64,000 nucleotides of DNA from Clostridiales bacterium (GCA_004555915.1 SFJM01000002.1:62001-126000); one strand, 5' to 3'. Positions 8,510 to 17,291 are shown, counted from the stretch's first letter. The notes: generated by a model not told the origin, from the sequence alone. A program made the numbers and translations.

Positions 8510-9913
8510 TCAACATGACAGGGAATGGACAATATCCTTGAAGCGATTGCCGCGTTCCATAAAATTCTTAAAGATATCAAAGGATGCACTTGCAGGGGAC
8601 ATCAGCACGATATCGCCATCCTCCGCAACTGCCGCAGCGCCTCGGACAGCTTTTTCAAAATCATCATAGGTGTCAATGACCAGCTCATCCGGGTGATAAT
8701 TTTCCGCTGCCAGCACAGAAGCCTTGATTGCCGGTGCCGTGGTATCCTCCGGATTCGCGTCAATCAGAATCAGACGCTTGACATGATCGCAGACAACCGG
8801 TCCGAAGGAATCATACGGAATCTTTTTATCATGTCCGCCTGCCAGCAGAATCACCTTCTGGTCAAACGCACGCAGGCCAGCCGCGGTTCTTGTGGGGCTG
8901 GATGCAATGGAATCGTTGTAATAACGTACACCGTTCAGAGTACGCACCAGCTCCAGTCGATGCTCTACACCGCCAAAATTGTGCGCCACTTCACAGACAT
9001 CCGCAAAGGAAACCTTGCCATGGGTCATGCAGATTGCTGCCATATAATTGGCAATGTTATGCGCGCCCGGAATGCGGATTTCCGAAGCATCCATGATCTT
9101 GCGGCGGTTGCCATCCTCCGCATACCAGATGACACCATCCTGCAGGTAAACACCGTTCTGTACCGGCTGTACCATGGAGAACTGCAGCAGTTCCACACCC
9201 TCTGCCGGTCTGAAGTCACGGGATACCGGGTCATCCGCATTGAGTACCAGCTTTGCCCCCGGCTTCTGGTTGACAAAGATATTGGTCTTTGCCTGCACAT
9301 ATTCTTCCATGTCCTTATGGACATCCAAATGGTTTGGTGTCACATTGGTCACCAGTGCAGCCGCTGGCGAGCAGGTCATATCCATCAGCTGGAAAGAAGA
9401 AAGCTCCACCACAGCGATATCATTCGGTGTGATATCCGGCACATCTGCCAGCAGCGGATGGCCGATATTGCCGCCCAGATGGCAGGTATAGCCTGCCTGT
9501 TTCAGAATTTCACAGGTCAGTGTGGTCGTCGTGGTCTTGCCATCCGAACCGGTAATGGCAAGAATCGGGCAGGGGCATACCTGCATGAACACTTCCATCT
9601 CACTGGTAATGATGCTTCCCTGCTCACGAGCCCGTACCAGTGCCGGCTGGTTGGGATGCATACCCGGTGTGCGGAAAATATAATCGCCGGAAAGATTCTG
9701 CAGGTATTCATTGCCGACGCAGAATTCCACGCCGATATCATGGAGTCCTCCATAAATTTCGCCCAGATCCTCTATCGACTTGCGGTCATGCACGGTGACA
9801 TGTGCTCCTGCCTCCAGCAGCAGGCTGATCAGCGGTGTATTGCTGACACCAATGCCGATTACGGTGACGTTTTTTCCGCTCATTGTTTCGAGAAAACGAT
9901 CAAATGCACTCAT
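8510..9913 (-). CDS. murD: UDP-N-acetylmuramoyl-L-alanine--D-glutamate ligase
   Basis: Cytoplasmic peptidoglycan precursor ligase adding D-Glu to UDP-MurNAc-L-Ala. The 467-aa protein has an N-terminal Rossmann-type domain (VTVIGIGVSNTPL), the Mur ligase ATP loop GSDGKTTTT, LVTNVTPNHLDVH, and the C-terminal block YNDSIASSPTRTAAGL and ILLAGGHDKKIPYD. GGAGG lies 10 nt before the ATG. It stands alone outside a dcw cluster, downstream of rnpB, a frequent arrangement in Clostridia. Confidence 0.96.
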   Translation of the reverse strand: MSAFDRFLETMSGKNVTVIGIGVSNTPLISLLLEAGAHVTVHDRKSIEDLGEIYGGLHDIGVEFCVGNEYLQNLSGDYIFRTPGMHPNQPALVRAREQGSIITSEMEVFMQVCPCPILAITGSDGKTTTTTLTCEILKQAGYTCHLGGNIGHPLLADVPDITPNDIAVVELSSFQLMDMTCSPAAALVTNVTPNHLDVHKDMEEYVQAKTNIFVNQKPGAKLVLNADDPVSRDFRPAEGVELLQFSMVQPVQNGVYLQDGVIWYAEDGNRRKIMDASEIRIPGAHNIANYMAAICMTHGKVSFADVCEVAHNFGGVEHRLELVRTLNGVRYYNDSIASSPTRTAAGLRAFDQKVILLAGGHDKKIPYDSFGPVVCDHVKRLILIDANPEDTTAPAIKASVLAAENYHPDELVIDTYDDFEKAVRGAAAVAEDGDIVLMSPASASFDIFKNFMERGNRFKDIVHSLSC

Positions 9914-10008
9914 TTCACTAGCCTCCGGATGATCTCCCTCGTACAGGGCGGGTATGGTAGCCGTCCATGGAGAATCATCGTTTTTTTATTTCATCATAAT
10001 TCAGGAAA

Positions 10009-10024
10009 GCCGCCTGACGGCGGC
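10009..10024 (-). terminator. GC hairpin downstream of rnpB
   Basis: GCCGCC (10009-10014), 4-nt loop, GGCGGC (10019-10024), 26 nt beyond the RNase P RNA end. The U-tract after it on the minus strand is short (TTTCCT), so terminator strength is uncertain. Confidence 0.5.
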
Positions 10025-10049
10025 AAAAATCCTGCGTATCAGCGAAAAA

Positions 10050-10403
10050 GAGTGAGCAAAGAGTAAGCCGGGTTCTGTCATTGGAACAGCCATCTATCTG
10101 GGACGCATGTTACCACACGCCTCAAGCCACCTCCTCGGGACGGATCGGGCAAATCCTCAATGTCCCTCCACGGTGTTGCTGCGGATAGAGTTTACAGAGT
10201 CCCACAGTTACCTGCAGGACTGGTGAGCTCTTACCTCGCCTTTCCACCCTTACCGCGGGAATCCACGGCGGTATATCTCTGTTGCACTTTTCCTGGAGTC
10301 GCCTCCGGCGGACGTTATCCGTTATCCTGCCCTGCGCAGCCCGGACTTTCCTCACAAAAGGGCCTTTCGGCACGATTTGCGCGGCTGTTAACTTTACTCA
10401 CTC
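10050..10403 (-). ncRNA. rnpB: RNase P RNA component
   Basis: Catalytic RNA that matures tRNA 5' ends. On the minus strand I see the conserved blocks GAGGAAAGTCCGGGCT, CAGGGCAGGATAACGG, GGTAAGGGTGGAAAGGCGAG and, near the 3' end, ACAGAACCCGGCTTA. The ends are set by the P1 helix: the 12 nt at 10403-10392 pair with 10061-10050 with one wobble. This gives about 354 nt. The promoter places transcription start at the first P1 base. Confidence 0.96.
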
Positions 10404-10408
10404 CGTTT

Positions 10409-10436
10409 ATTATACTGAAATCCACGATTTTGTCAA
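10409..10436 (-). promoter_or_regulatory. Promoter of rnpB
   Basis: On the minus strand a consensus TTGACA (10436-10431), 16-nt spacer and consensus TATAAT (10414-10409). The start lies about 6 nt before the first P1 base. The -35 overlaps the stop region of the upstream NUDIX gene. Confidence 0.88.
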
Positions 10437-11041
10437 TCTCCTCCGAGGTGAATCTCCGGAAAAGCTGTTTTCAGGTACGGGACAACCTTTGCCTGGAACT
10501 CTCCGTCATGGCAGCACCATTCCTCCCGCCGGATGACAAGATCCCTTCCATCCAGGGTTTTTGCGGCAATCTGTTGATCCCCTTCCACCTCCATCCGGTA
10601 GAAGTCAGCGGCATGGATACACACCATCCGTCCTACCTCCGGTCCGGGGGCAAAGTCCGGATGATCCTGCCGGTATACATACACATGGGAGGTCTCCCGG
10701 TCATAATAGCCCGGAATACGAAAATCCGGTGCACGATAGGTTCCCAGATGCACCAGCTGATCTGCCGCCAGCTCCAGACCGGTTTCCTCCCGGATTTCCC
10801 GCAGAGCGGCAGCATCCGGCTGTTCGCCTGCGTCGATATGCCCGCCGCAGGACAGGTCATAGCAGTCCGGAAAATCCTTCTTGGTATGCGCCCGCTGCTG
10901 GAAATAGATCACCGGCTCAGACTGCGCGATCACCCAGCAATGGACGACCTGATGGAATAACCCCTTGTCGTGCACCTCGCTGCGGGGTGCCGTCCCGATA
11001 TGGTTCCAGTTTTCATCGTAGATATCAAATACTTCTTCCAT
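10433..11041 (-). CDS. NUDIX hydrolase, IPP-isomerase-like subgroup
   Basis: A 202-aa NUDIX protein starting MEEVFDIYDENWNHIG. The start at 11041 is chosen over the ATG at 11047 because GGAAGG is then 9 nt away. The NUDIX box is complete: GHIDAGEQPDAAALREI followed by REETGLEL, with Glu residues for metal. The opening segment VFDIYDENWN and HCWVI resemble the large group of bacterial NUDIX proteins annotated as isopentenyl-diphosphate isomerase-like, but true isomerase activity is doubtful. Substrate is unknown. It lies 38 nt after the 3' part of asnB and probably shared its transcript before the insertion. Confidence 0.85.
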   Translation of the reverse strand: MEEVFDIYDENWNHIGTAPRSEVHDKGLFHQVVHCWVIAQSEPVIYFQQRAHTKKDFPDCYDLSCGGHIDAGEQPDAAALREIREETGLELAADQLVHLGTYRAPDFRIPGYYDRETSHVYVYRQDHPDFAPGPEVGRMVCIHAADFYRMEVEGDQQIAAKTLDGRDLVIRREEWCCHDGEFQAKVVPYLKTAFPEIHLGGD

Positions 11042-11079
11042 TTTCATTATCCTTCCCACAGAGTTTCTCCCGGAATCCA

Positions 11080-11508
11080 TTACCGGATGGAAACATGATA
11101 CAGCTTCATCCAGTGGTGCAGCTGCAGGAAATACGCAATGGTCTGAGGCGTCTGCATCAGCTGTCCATACCATGGCTGGGACCGGCTTTCGGTGAGCAGC
11201 TGCTCCAATGCATCTATTTTGACAATATCAAACATAGGTGACGTGCCTTCATCCAGAATCTGCCGCAGCAGATTGGCTACGCCGCGCATATAAGCCGGGT
11301 TGTGCGTCTTGGGATAGGGGCTCTTTTTCCGCAGGCGGATTTCATCCGGCAGAATCCCCTTGACCGCCTCCCGCAGCAGGCCCTTTTCCATTCCATGCAG
11401 GTCCTTGATGTTCCATGGGACATTGTACAGGTATTCCGCAATGCGATGGTCGCAGAACGGCACGCGAACCTCCAGACCGCTGTACATACTCATGCGATCC
11501 TTCCGGTC
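11080..11508 (-). pseudogene. asnB: asnB 3' part, separated from its 5' part by the 13.5-kb element
   Basis: C-terminal 142 codons of glutamine-hydrolysing asparagine synthetase, including the core codon neighbourhood. The sequence continues DRKDRMSMYSGLEVRVPFCD, a hallmark AsnB block, then LREAVKGILPDEIRLRKKSP. The matching upstream part ends LLD at 25009. Joined at the shared GAC (GTC on plus), the two parts form a 607-aa frame without gap. The fragment has only a TTG-type start contributed by element DNA at 11514 and lacks the glutaminase and ATP-binding parts, so it cannot function alone. Confidence 0.93.
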
Positions 11509-11525
11509 GCCCAAGGATACAACAG
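11491..11525 (+). other. Left attachment site (attL-type junction) of the 13.5-kb element
   Basis: Chromosomal half: CATGC then GATCCTTCCG, ending at the core GTC (11506-11508). Element half: GCCCAAGGATAC then AACAG (11521-11525). Joining the chromosomal half to that at 25012 rebuilds the asnB sequence. Confidence 0.88.
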
Positions 11526-11619
11526 TAAAATTTTTCCAAATCCCTCATCTGATTACATAATCTGCCACATGGATGGTAATTTGTATTTCACTCACATACA
11601 TTGGTTCCGAGGTGATACC

Positions 11620-11820
11620 ATGACTGCATATCAGCAGCTGATCCATGTGATGAAAGAAACATATCCCGAAGCACTGATGGAGCATTACCGTCATCCGGAC
11701 GGCAGCATCCGACAGTTCCGGTATACCGATCATACCTATCTGGGAATCGGGCCTGAGATGGAGCATGCCCCCATGCTTCCGGAAGCGCTATTACGAAAAA
11801 TTCCAAAGGATGAAGCCTGA
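11620..11820 (+). CDS. Small hypothetical protein at left end of the element
   Basis: A 66-aa frame starting MTAYQQLIHVMKETYPEAL and ending LLRKIPKDEA, with AGGTGAT 3-4 nt before the ATG. The frame stays open further upstream (ATG 11569 would give 83 aa), but that start has no ribosome site. I do not recognise it. It is charged, has no membrane segment, and converges on kptA 12 nt away. Being the gene next to the left attachment site, it could be an accessory recombination protein, but nothing in the sequence proves that. Confidence 0.5.
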   Translation: MTAYQQLIHVMKETYPEALMEHYRHPDGSIRQFRYTDHTYLGIGPEMEHAPMLPEALLRKIPKDEA

Positions 11821-11831
11821 TCTTCATATAT

Positions 11832-12473
11832 TTATTCGATTGCCTGCAAATATTTTGCTTCAATCTCATCTGCCAGCCAGATATTGTTCTCGGACAGATA
11901 AAACATGCCGCCATCCTGCCAGCGTTTTCCCGCGGCAATCCGCAGGATTACCACGTCACCGTAGCGTTTTTTCCTTCCGCCCACCTGCCGGGCGGTTTCC
12001 ACGTCCCAGGAAAGATGTACCTTCTGCCGTTCCATGGGCCTGAGTCCTTCTGCCTGAATCGAGGACATAAAGCCCCAGGAGGTACCATGATACAAAAACT
12101 CCGGCGGCTGCATGACCTGATATTCCATCTCCACCCATGGGATGGAATGCCCCTGATTGCAGCGGATATACAGCCGGTGTCCCTGTTCCTTTACTCCATA
12201 CCGCTGTTTCCCATCCGTCCGAACCAGTTCCATCAGCACCGGCAGATTCAGATAAAATGGCTTGCCTGTGTACCGGGCGTTAAAGCGGGAAATCAATTGC
12301 TTCGCATCGACCCATGCGCCTTTTTTCTGCATGTCCAATTGCAGCTTCTGGGGATTGTGCCGCAGGACATAACAGATTTTGGTGCCCATGGTTCTTCCAT
12401 ATCGATGCAGCATGGACGCTTCCTCTGCTGTCAGCTGCTCGATATAAGGCCGGATGATTGTCTCGTATTCCAT
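11832..12473 (-). CDS. kptA: RNA 2'-phosphotransferase KptA/Tpt1
   Basis: Transfers an RNA 2'-phosphate to NAD+, the final step of eukaryotic tRNA splicing; the bacterial role is unclear. The 213-aa protein shows the family blocks: LRHNPQKLQLDMQKKGAWV (Arg38-His39), RYGVKEQGHRLYIRCNQGHS (91-110), LYHGTSWGFMSSIQAEGL (128-144), HLSWDVETARQVGGR and DVVILRI. Length and domain order are complete. AAGGAGG lies 6 nt upstream of the ATG. It has its own strong promoter, divergent from bceR. It is cargo of the mobile element, so possible roles include RNA repair or countering RNA-modifying toxins. Confidence 0.92.
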   Translation of the reverse strand: MEYETIIRPYIEQLTAEEASMLHRYGRTMGTKICYVLRHNPQKLQLDMQKKGAWVDAKQLISRFNARYTGKPFYLNLPVLMELVRTDGKQRYGVKEQGHRLYIRCNQGHSIPWVEMEYQVMQPPEFLYHGTSWGFMSSIQAEGLRPMERQKVHLSWDVETARQVGGRKKRYGDVVILRIAAGKRWQDGGMFYLSENNIWLADEIEAKYLQAIE

Positions 12474-12532
12474 ACGGTACCTCCTTTCTATGTACGGAAA
12501 AAATCAATAAAATCCTGGAATATTGTGCTTTT

Positions 12533-12561
12533 ATTCTATCTTTCCCCTTTATATTTGTCAA
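12533..12561 (-). promoter_or_regulatory. Promoter of kptA
   Basis: On the minus strand TTGACA (12561-12556), 17-nt spacer, TAGAAT (12538-12533), 60 nt before the kptA start. Confidence 0.75.
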
Positions 12562-12599
12562 CCATACTATTTTGACAGAACCGTTGCCGGTTCCGCAAG

Positions 12600-12628
12600 T
12601 TGCTATTTTCCCAGCCATGCAATATAAT
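12600..12628 (+). promoter_or_regulatory. Promoter of the BceRS-like two-component genes
   Basis: TTGCTA (12600-12605), 17-nt spacer, TATAAT (12623-12628), 54 nt before the response regulator ATG. A perfect inverted repeat GAACCG-N4-CGGTTC (12578-12593) sits just upstream of the -35 and could be an operator. Confidence 0.7.
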
Positions 12629-12681
12629 GGAACCCAGAAAACCTGCTATTCTATGCAGAAACCCGAAAGGTGGTTAACGGC

Positions 12682-13353
12682 ATGTATCGCATCCTGGTCA
12701 TTGAAGATGACGCTTCCATGGCAAAAGCAATGGAGAAACAGCTGGAAAGCTGGGGAAATGACGTCCGGCTGATTGAGGATTTCCGGAATATTCTTCCAGT
12801 GTTTACCGAATACGATCCTCATATGGTATTGATGGACATTATGCTGCCGTTTTTCAACGGCTATCACTGGTGCAGTGAAATCCGCAAAATTTCCAATGTG
12901 CCGGTAGTCTTTCTTTCTTCCGCGTCGGACAACATGAATATCGTGATGGCAATGAATATGGGCGGTGACGATTTCATCTGCAAGCCGGTAGATCCCAATG
13001 TGATGATGGCAAAAATTCAGGCCGTCCTTCGCCGTACCTATGACATGGCCGGAAAGGTTCCCATGCTGGAGCACCGGGGCGCCATGCTCAATCTGCATGA
13101 TACCTCCCTGAGCTATGAAGGGAAACGGCTGGAGCTGACCCGCAATGAATTCCGCATTTTACAGACCCTGCTGGAAAACAAAGGGAAGGTGGTCAGCCGG
13201 GACACCCTGATGACACGCCTGTGGCAGATGGACTGCTATGTGGAGGAAAATACACTGACAGTCAATGTCACCCGTCTGCGGAAAAAGCTGGAACACATCG
13301 GTCTGACCGGTTTTATCAAAACCAAAGTCGGCAGCGGCTATATCGTGGAATAA
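12682..13353 (+). CDS. Response regulator, OmpR/BceR family
   Basis: DNA-binding response regulator of 223 aa. Receiver domain: acidic pair in VIEDD (6-10), phospho-accepting Asp52 in VLMDIMLP, and the conserved lysine in ICKPVDP. The C-terminal winged helix has LTRNEFRILQTLLENKGKVV and ends VGSGYIVE. The start at 12682 has AAAGGTGG 9 nt upstream. It lies 13 nt before the kinase gene and near a BceAB-type transporter, so it probably activates that transporter in response to cell-envelope-active peptides. Confidence 0.92.
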   Translation: MYRILVIEDDASMAKAMEKQLESWGNDVRLIEDFRNILPVFTEYDPHMVLMDIMLPFFNGYHWCSEIRKISNVPVVFLSSASDNMNIVMAMNMGGDDFICKPVDPNVMMAKIQAVLRRTYDMAGKVPMLEHRGAMLNLHDTSLSYEGKRLELTRNEFRILQTLLENKGKVVSRDTLMTRLWQMDCYVEENTLTVNVTRLRKKLEHIGLTGFIKTKVGSGYIVE

Positions 13354-13366
13354 GGAGGAAACCGGT

Positions 13367-14371
13367 ATGGAGTACAAAACCCGACGTTCCCTCTTTCTCT
13401 GCTATCTGCGGGAGCATGTCCTGACGCTCCTGCTGCTGGGCCTGTTTGCCGCTATCTTTTCGGTTGTTTTTTCCCTGTATGAGCTTCCTCTCAGCGCCGT
13501 GCTGTATCCCGCCGCCCTGTGCCTGCTGTCCGGCACACTTCTCCTGCTGCTGCGGTTTCGTACCTATGTGGAACGGCACAGGCAGCGGCAGCAGCTGTTT
13601 CACAGCATTGAACTGCATTACCGCCGACTGCCCCAAGGACAAACTCTTGCAGAAGAGGATTATCGTCAGCTGTTGCTTGCGCTGGGTCAAAGCTATCAGG
13701 AACAGGAAACGGCAAACCAGCTGCGGGAGCAGCAAAGCATGGACTACTACACCACCTGGGTGCATCAGATCAAGACGCCGATTTCTGTCATGCGTATGCT
13801 GCTGCAAAGCGAGGATACCGATGAACATCGGGAATTATCTTCCGAACTGTTCCGCATCGAACAATATGTGGATATGGTACTGTGTTATCTGCGGCTGGAC
13901 AGCGATTCCACAGATTATCTCTTTCACGAAATTCCACTGGACCCGGTCATCCGGCAGGCCGTCCGCAAATTTGCCTCGCAATTTGTGCGCAAGCGCATTC
14001 GGCTGGTATATGAACCCACGGAGGTCCGGGTCTTAACCGATGAAAAATGGCTGTCGTTTATTCTGGAGCAGTTGTTGTCCAATGCAATCAAATACACGGG
14101 CAGCGGTGAAATCCGCATTACCGTAGAAGGAAAAATCGTGCGTATTTCTGATACCGGCATTGGCATTGCGCCGGAGGATCTGCCCCGTATCTTTGAACGG
14201 GGCTTTACCGGCTACAATGGACGTATGGATAAAAAATCCACCGGTATCGGCCTGTATCTCTGCAAACAGGCCTGTCAGCGGTTATCCATCGGTATTTCCG
14301 CAGAATCCTGTATTGGCAGCGGCAGTGTGTTCTCTCTCGACCTGAATACCGATGCCATCCATCCGGAATAA
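13367..14371 (+). CDS. Intramembrane-sensing histidine kinase, BceS-like
   Basis: 334-aa membrane kinase. Two transmembrane helices (about 16-38 and 43-63) with almost no external loop mark the intramembrane-sensing type, which takes its signal from the partner ABC transporter. The H-box TTWVHQIKTPISVM carries His133. ATP-binding blocks are SFILEQLLSNAIKYT, ISDTGIGIAPEDLPRIFERGF and STGIGLYLCK. AGGAGG precedes the ATG. It is encoded directly after the response regulator and before bceAB-type genes, the standard bacitracin/lantibiotic resistance layout. Confidence 0.92.
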   Translation: MEYKTRRSLFLCYLREHVLTLLLLGLFAAIFSVVFSLYELPLSAVLYPAALCLLSGTLLLLLRFRTYVERHRQRQQLFHSIELHYRRLPQGQTLAEEDYRQLLLALGQSYQEQETANQLREQQSMDYYTTWVHQIKTPISVMRMLLQSEDTDEHRELSSELFRIEQYVDMVLCYLRLDSDSTDYLFHEIPLDPVIRQAVRKFASQFVRKRIRLVYEPTEVRVLTDEKWLSFILEQLLSNAIKYTGSGEIRITVEGKIVRISDTGIGIAPEDLPRIFERGFTGYNGRMDKKSTGIGLYLCKQACQRLSIGISAESCIGSGSVFSLDLNTDAIHPE

Positions 14372-14385
14372 CCCGCACCTTACAA

Positions 14386-14415
14386 AAATGTCACATCCGC
14401 AAGCCGAAATGTCAC
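14386..14415 (+). promoter_or_regulatory. Direct repeat upstream of the BceAB-type genes, probable response regulator site
   Basis: AAATGTCAC occurs at 14386-14394 and 14407-14415, exactly 21 bp apart (two helical turns), upstream of a TACAAT -10 (14449-14454) that has no good -35. That combination suits activation by a dimeric OmpR-type regulator, presumably the one at 12682. Confidence 0.6.
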
Positions 14416-14481
14416 CTGATTCGATGTCGGTGCGTTCGGCTTGTTTGCTACAATAAAGGCACAACAAAGGAGGTCATCACA

Positions 14482-15246
14482 ATGGCTATATTAGAAGTAT
14501 CCGGCCTGAAAAAAATCTATACAACCCGCTTCGGCGGCAATCAGGTACAGGCCCTGTCCAATGTGTCTTTCTCTGTGGAGCAGGGTGAATATGTGGCAAT
14601 CATGGGTGAATCCGGCTCCGGCAAGACTACCCTTCTGAATATTCTGGCAGCACTGGACAAGCCCACATCCGGCAAGGTATTGCTGGAAGGCAAAGACCTG
14701 TCCGCCGTGCGGGAAAAGGACATTGCCACCTTCCGCCGGGACAATTTAGGCTTTGTCTTTCAGGAATTCAATCTGCTGGACACCTTTTCTCTGGAGGACA
14801 ATATCTTTCTTCCATTGGTGCTGGCAGGAAAAAGCTATGCGGAAATGTCTGACCGTCTGCGCCCGATTGCGGAAACACTCGGCATTACATCCCTTTTGAA
14901 AAAATATCCCTACGAGGTTTCCGGCGGTCAGAAGCAGCGTGCTGCGGTTGCCCGGGCACTGATTATCCATCCCAAAATCGTTCTGGCGGATGAGCCCACC
15001 GGTGCACTGGATTCCAAGGCAACCGATGAGCTGCTGCAGCTGTTTGCCCGCATCAACCGGCAGGGTCAGACCCTGCTGATGGTAACCCATTCCGTCAAAG
15101 CGGCAAGCCATGCCAGCCGTGTCCTGTTCATCAAGGACGGCGAGGTATTCCACCAGATTTACCGCGGGGAAAGCACCAACGAACAGCTGTATCAGAAGAT
15201 TTCCGATACACTGACCATTCTTGCAACAGGCGGTGAGCAGGCATGA
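14482..15246 (+). CDS. ABC transporter ATP-binding protein, BceA-like
   Basis: ATPase subunit (254 aa) of a peptide-sensing and detoxifying transporter of the MacB/BceAB type. Walker A is GESGSGKTT (42-50), the Q-loop region is LGFVFQEFNLL, the signature is VSGGQKQR, Walker B is VLADEPTGALD, and the switch His is in MVTHS. AAAGGAGG precedes the ATG. The stop overlaps the permease start (15243-15246), indicating translational coupling. The BceR-type repeats upstream support peptide-induced expression. Confidence 0.93.
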   Translation: MAILEVSGLKKIYTTRFGGNQVQALSNVSFSVEQGEYVAIMGESGSGKTTLLNILAALDKPTSGKVLLEGKDLSAVREKDIATFRRDNLGFVFQEFNLLDTFSLEDNIFLPLVLAGKSYAEMSDRLRPIAETLGITSLLKKYPYEVSGGQKQRAAVARALIIHPKIVLADEPTGALDSKATDELLQLFARINRQGQTLLMVTHSVKAASHASRVLFIKDGEVFHQIYRGESTNEQLYQKISDTLTILATGGEQA

Positions 15247-17291
15247 AGCTGAGTTTATATCCACGGCTTGCCGCAGGCAGCATCCGGAAAAACGGACGGT
15301 TCTATCTTCCCTATATCCTGACCTGCTCCGGTATGGTGATGATGTTCTATATCATCCATTACCTTGCTGCCATGCCCACATTGAATTCCGTATCCGGCGG
15401 GGACGTAGTCAAGGGCTGTCTGGGGATGGGTACCTATATCGTTGCACTGTTTGCGCTGCTGTTCCTGTTTTATACCAATTCCTTCCTCATGCGCCGCAGA
15501 AAAAAGGAATTCGGCCTGTATAACATCCTTGGCATGAGCAAAGGCAATCTCAGTCTGGTTTTTCTCTCTGAAACCATCATGGTGGGTACGGTTTCCCTGC
15601 TTACCGGACTGATTGGCGGCATTGCCCTGTCCAAGCTGGCGGAGCTGGTCATGACACGGATGCTGTTCGATGAGTCGAGCTATGATTTTTACGTCAATAC
15701 CGAAGCCCTGCGGGACAGCCTGCTGTTTTTTGTGCTGATTTTTGCACTGATTTTCCTTAACGGACTGCGGCAGATTCATCAGTCCAATGCGGTGTCCCTG
15801 CTGCACAGTGAGAATGCCGGTGAACAGCCGCCCCGTGCCAATTACCTGCTGGGCTTTGGCGGTTTCCTTGTTCTTGCCGCGGCATATTACATTGCTGTTT
15901 CCATCGAAAGTCCGCTTTCTGCCCTGTCCTGGTTCTTTATTGCCGTGGGCATGGTCATCGTAGCGACCTATGCGCTGTTTATCTCCGGTTCGGTTGTCCT
16001 ATGCCGGATTTTGCAGAAAAACAAACGCTATTATTATAAAAAGAATCACTTTGTCGCCGTGTCCTCCATGGCATACCGCATGAAGCGCAATGGCGCCGGT
16101 CTTGCTTCTGTCTGTATTCTGAGTACCATGGTGCTGGTGATGATGGTAGGCTCCAGCTGCCTGTATTTCGGCGCAGAGGACAGCCTGAAATCCATGTATC
16201 CCAAGGACATTAATTTGTCCATGCGCAGCGAATCCATCGACGATGTGCAGACCGATGCCATTGCCGGACTGGAAGCGCAGATGGCAGATGTGATTGCCTC
16301 CCATCATGCCGAGTCCAAAAATCTGGAAAGCTATTGTACCATTGCCCTGACCGGCATGCTGAACAACGGCTTTCTGGAGACCGACAGCAGTACAGTCAAT
16401 GGCATTTTGGAATCCTATTCCAACGTATGTCAGGTATATTTTCTTTCTCTGGCCGACTATAACCGCTGTATGGGAACCCATGAAACCCTACAGCCGGGAC
16501 AGGCCATGATTTACTGTATCCGTACCACCTATGAGGAAAAAACACTGGATGTTTCCGGCTGCTATACGCTGGATATTGTCAGGCATCTGGATCACATGAT
16601 ACGCTATGAGGATGAAGCTGCTTATATGGATATTGTCCCCTCCATTTATCTGGTGGTTCCTGATCTGCTGGCTGTGGCTGAACCGTTAAACAAACTGGCT
16701 ACCTTTTCCGGAAAATTCACCCTGCGTCCCATATGGAATTACAGTTTTGATACCGACCTGTCAGAAGAGGAGCAAATCACCCTGAACAAGGCGCTCAGAG
16801 ATAAACTCGCAGCAATCAACGCCGATAATGAAACGGCAGATTATGCGGTGGAATCCCGCGCCGCCAATCGTGCCGATTTCTATTCCACCTACGGAAGCCT
16901 GTTCTTTCTTGGCATCCTGCTGACCATTGTATTCCTGTTTGCCACCGTGCTGATTCTGTATTATAAACAGATTACAGAGGGCTATGAGGATGCATCCCGG
17001 TTTGAAATCATGCAGAAGGTTGGCATGACCAAGACAGATATCCGAAAGAGTGTCAATTCCCAGATGCTGACGGTCTTTTTCCTGCCCCTTGTGACCGCAG
17101 TTGTCCATCTTGGCTTTGCCTTTCCTCTGGTGCGCAAGCTGTTGCTGCTGTTCCATCTGACCAACCTGACACTGCTGCTGACCGTCACTGCCATTACCGT
17201 CCTGATTTTCGCTATATTCTATGGGCTGGTATATTCCATTACTGCCCGGACCTATTACACCATCGTTGCCGGCGGTGATACTGCTGCATAA
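15243..17291 (+). CDS. FtsX-like ABC permease, BceB-like
   Basis: Permease subunit of 682 aa. Hydrophobic helices occur near the N-terminus (residues about 20-45), in clusters to about 260, and again in the last 150 residues (GSLFFLGILLTIVFLFATV, MLTVFFLPLVTAVVHLGFA). Between about 310 and 540 lies a large hydrophilic extracellular domain, the peptide-recognition part of BceB. KKEFGLYNILGMSKGNL is the typical FtsX-family cytoplasmic motif. Size and topology match BceB. It should work with the ATPase upstream and signal to the kinase at 13367. Confidence 0.92.
   Translation: MKLSLYPRLAAGSIRKNGRFYLPYILTCSGMVMMFYIIHYLAAMPTLNSVSGGDVVKGCLGMGTYIVALFALLFLFYTNSFLMRRRKKEFGLYNILGMSKGNLSLVFLSETIMVGTVSLLTGLIGGIALSKLAELVMTRMLFDESSYDFYVNTEALRDSLLFFVLIFALIFLNGLRQIHQSNAVSLLHSENAGEQPPRANYLLGFGGFLVLAAAYYIAVSIESPLSALSWFFIAVGMVIVATYALFISGSVVLCRILQKNKRYYYKKNHFVAVSSMAYRMKRNGAGLASVCILSTMVLVMMVGSSCLYFGAEDSLKSMYPKDINLSMRSESIDDVQTDAIAGLEAQMADVIASHHAESKNLESYCTIALTGMLNNGFLETDSSTVNGILESYSNVCQVYFLSLADYNRCMGTHETLQPGQAMIYCIRTTYEEKTLDVSGCYTLDIVRHLDHMIRYEDEAAYMDIVPSIYLVVPDLLAVAEPLNKLATFSGKFTLRPIWNYSFDTDLSEEEQITLNKALRDKLAAINADNETADYAVESRAANRADFYSTYGSLFFLGILLTIVFLFATVLILYYKQITEGYEDASRFEIMQKVGMTKTDIRKSVNSQMLTVFFLPLVTAVVHLGFAFPLVRKLLLLFHLTNLTLLLTVTAITVLIFAIFYGLVYSITARTYYTIVAGGDTAA

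Noticed and set aside
8525..10066. A 513-codon plus-strand frame
   Set aside because: Antisense to murD; translated sequence is low-complexity and without domains.
10160..10960. Plus-strand frames over 10160-10960
   Set aside because: They overlap the RNase P RNA and the NUDIX gene, both well supported on the minus strand.
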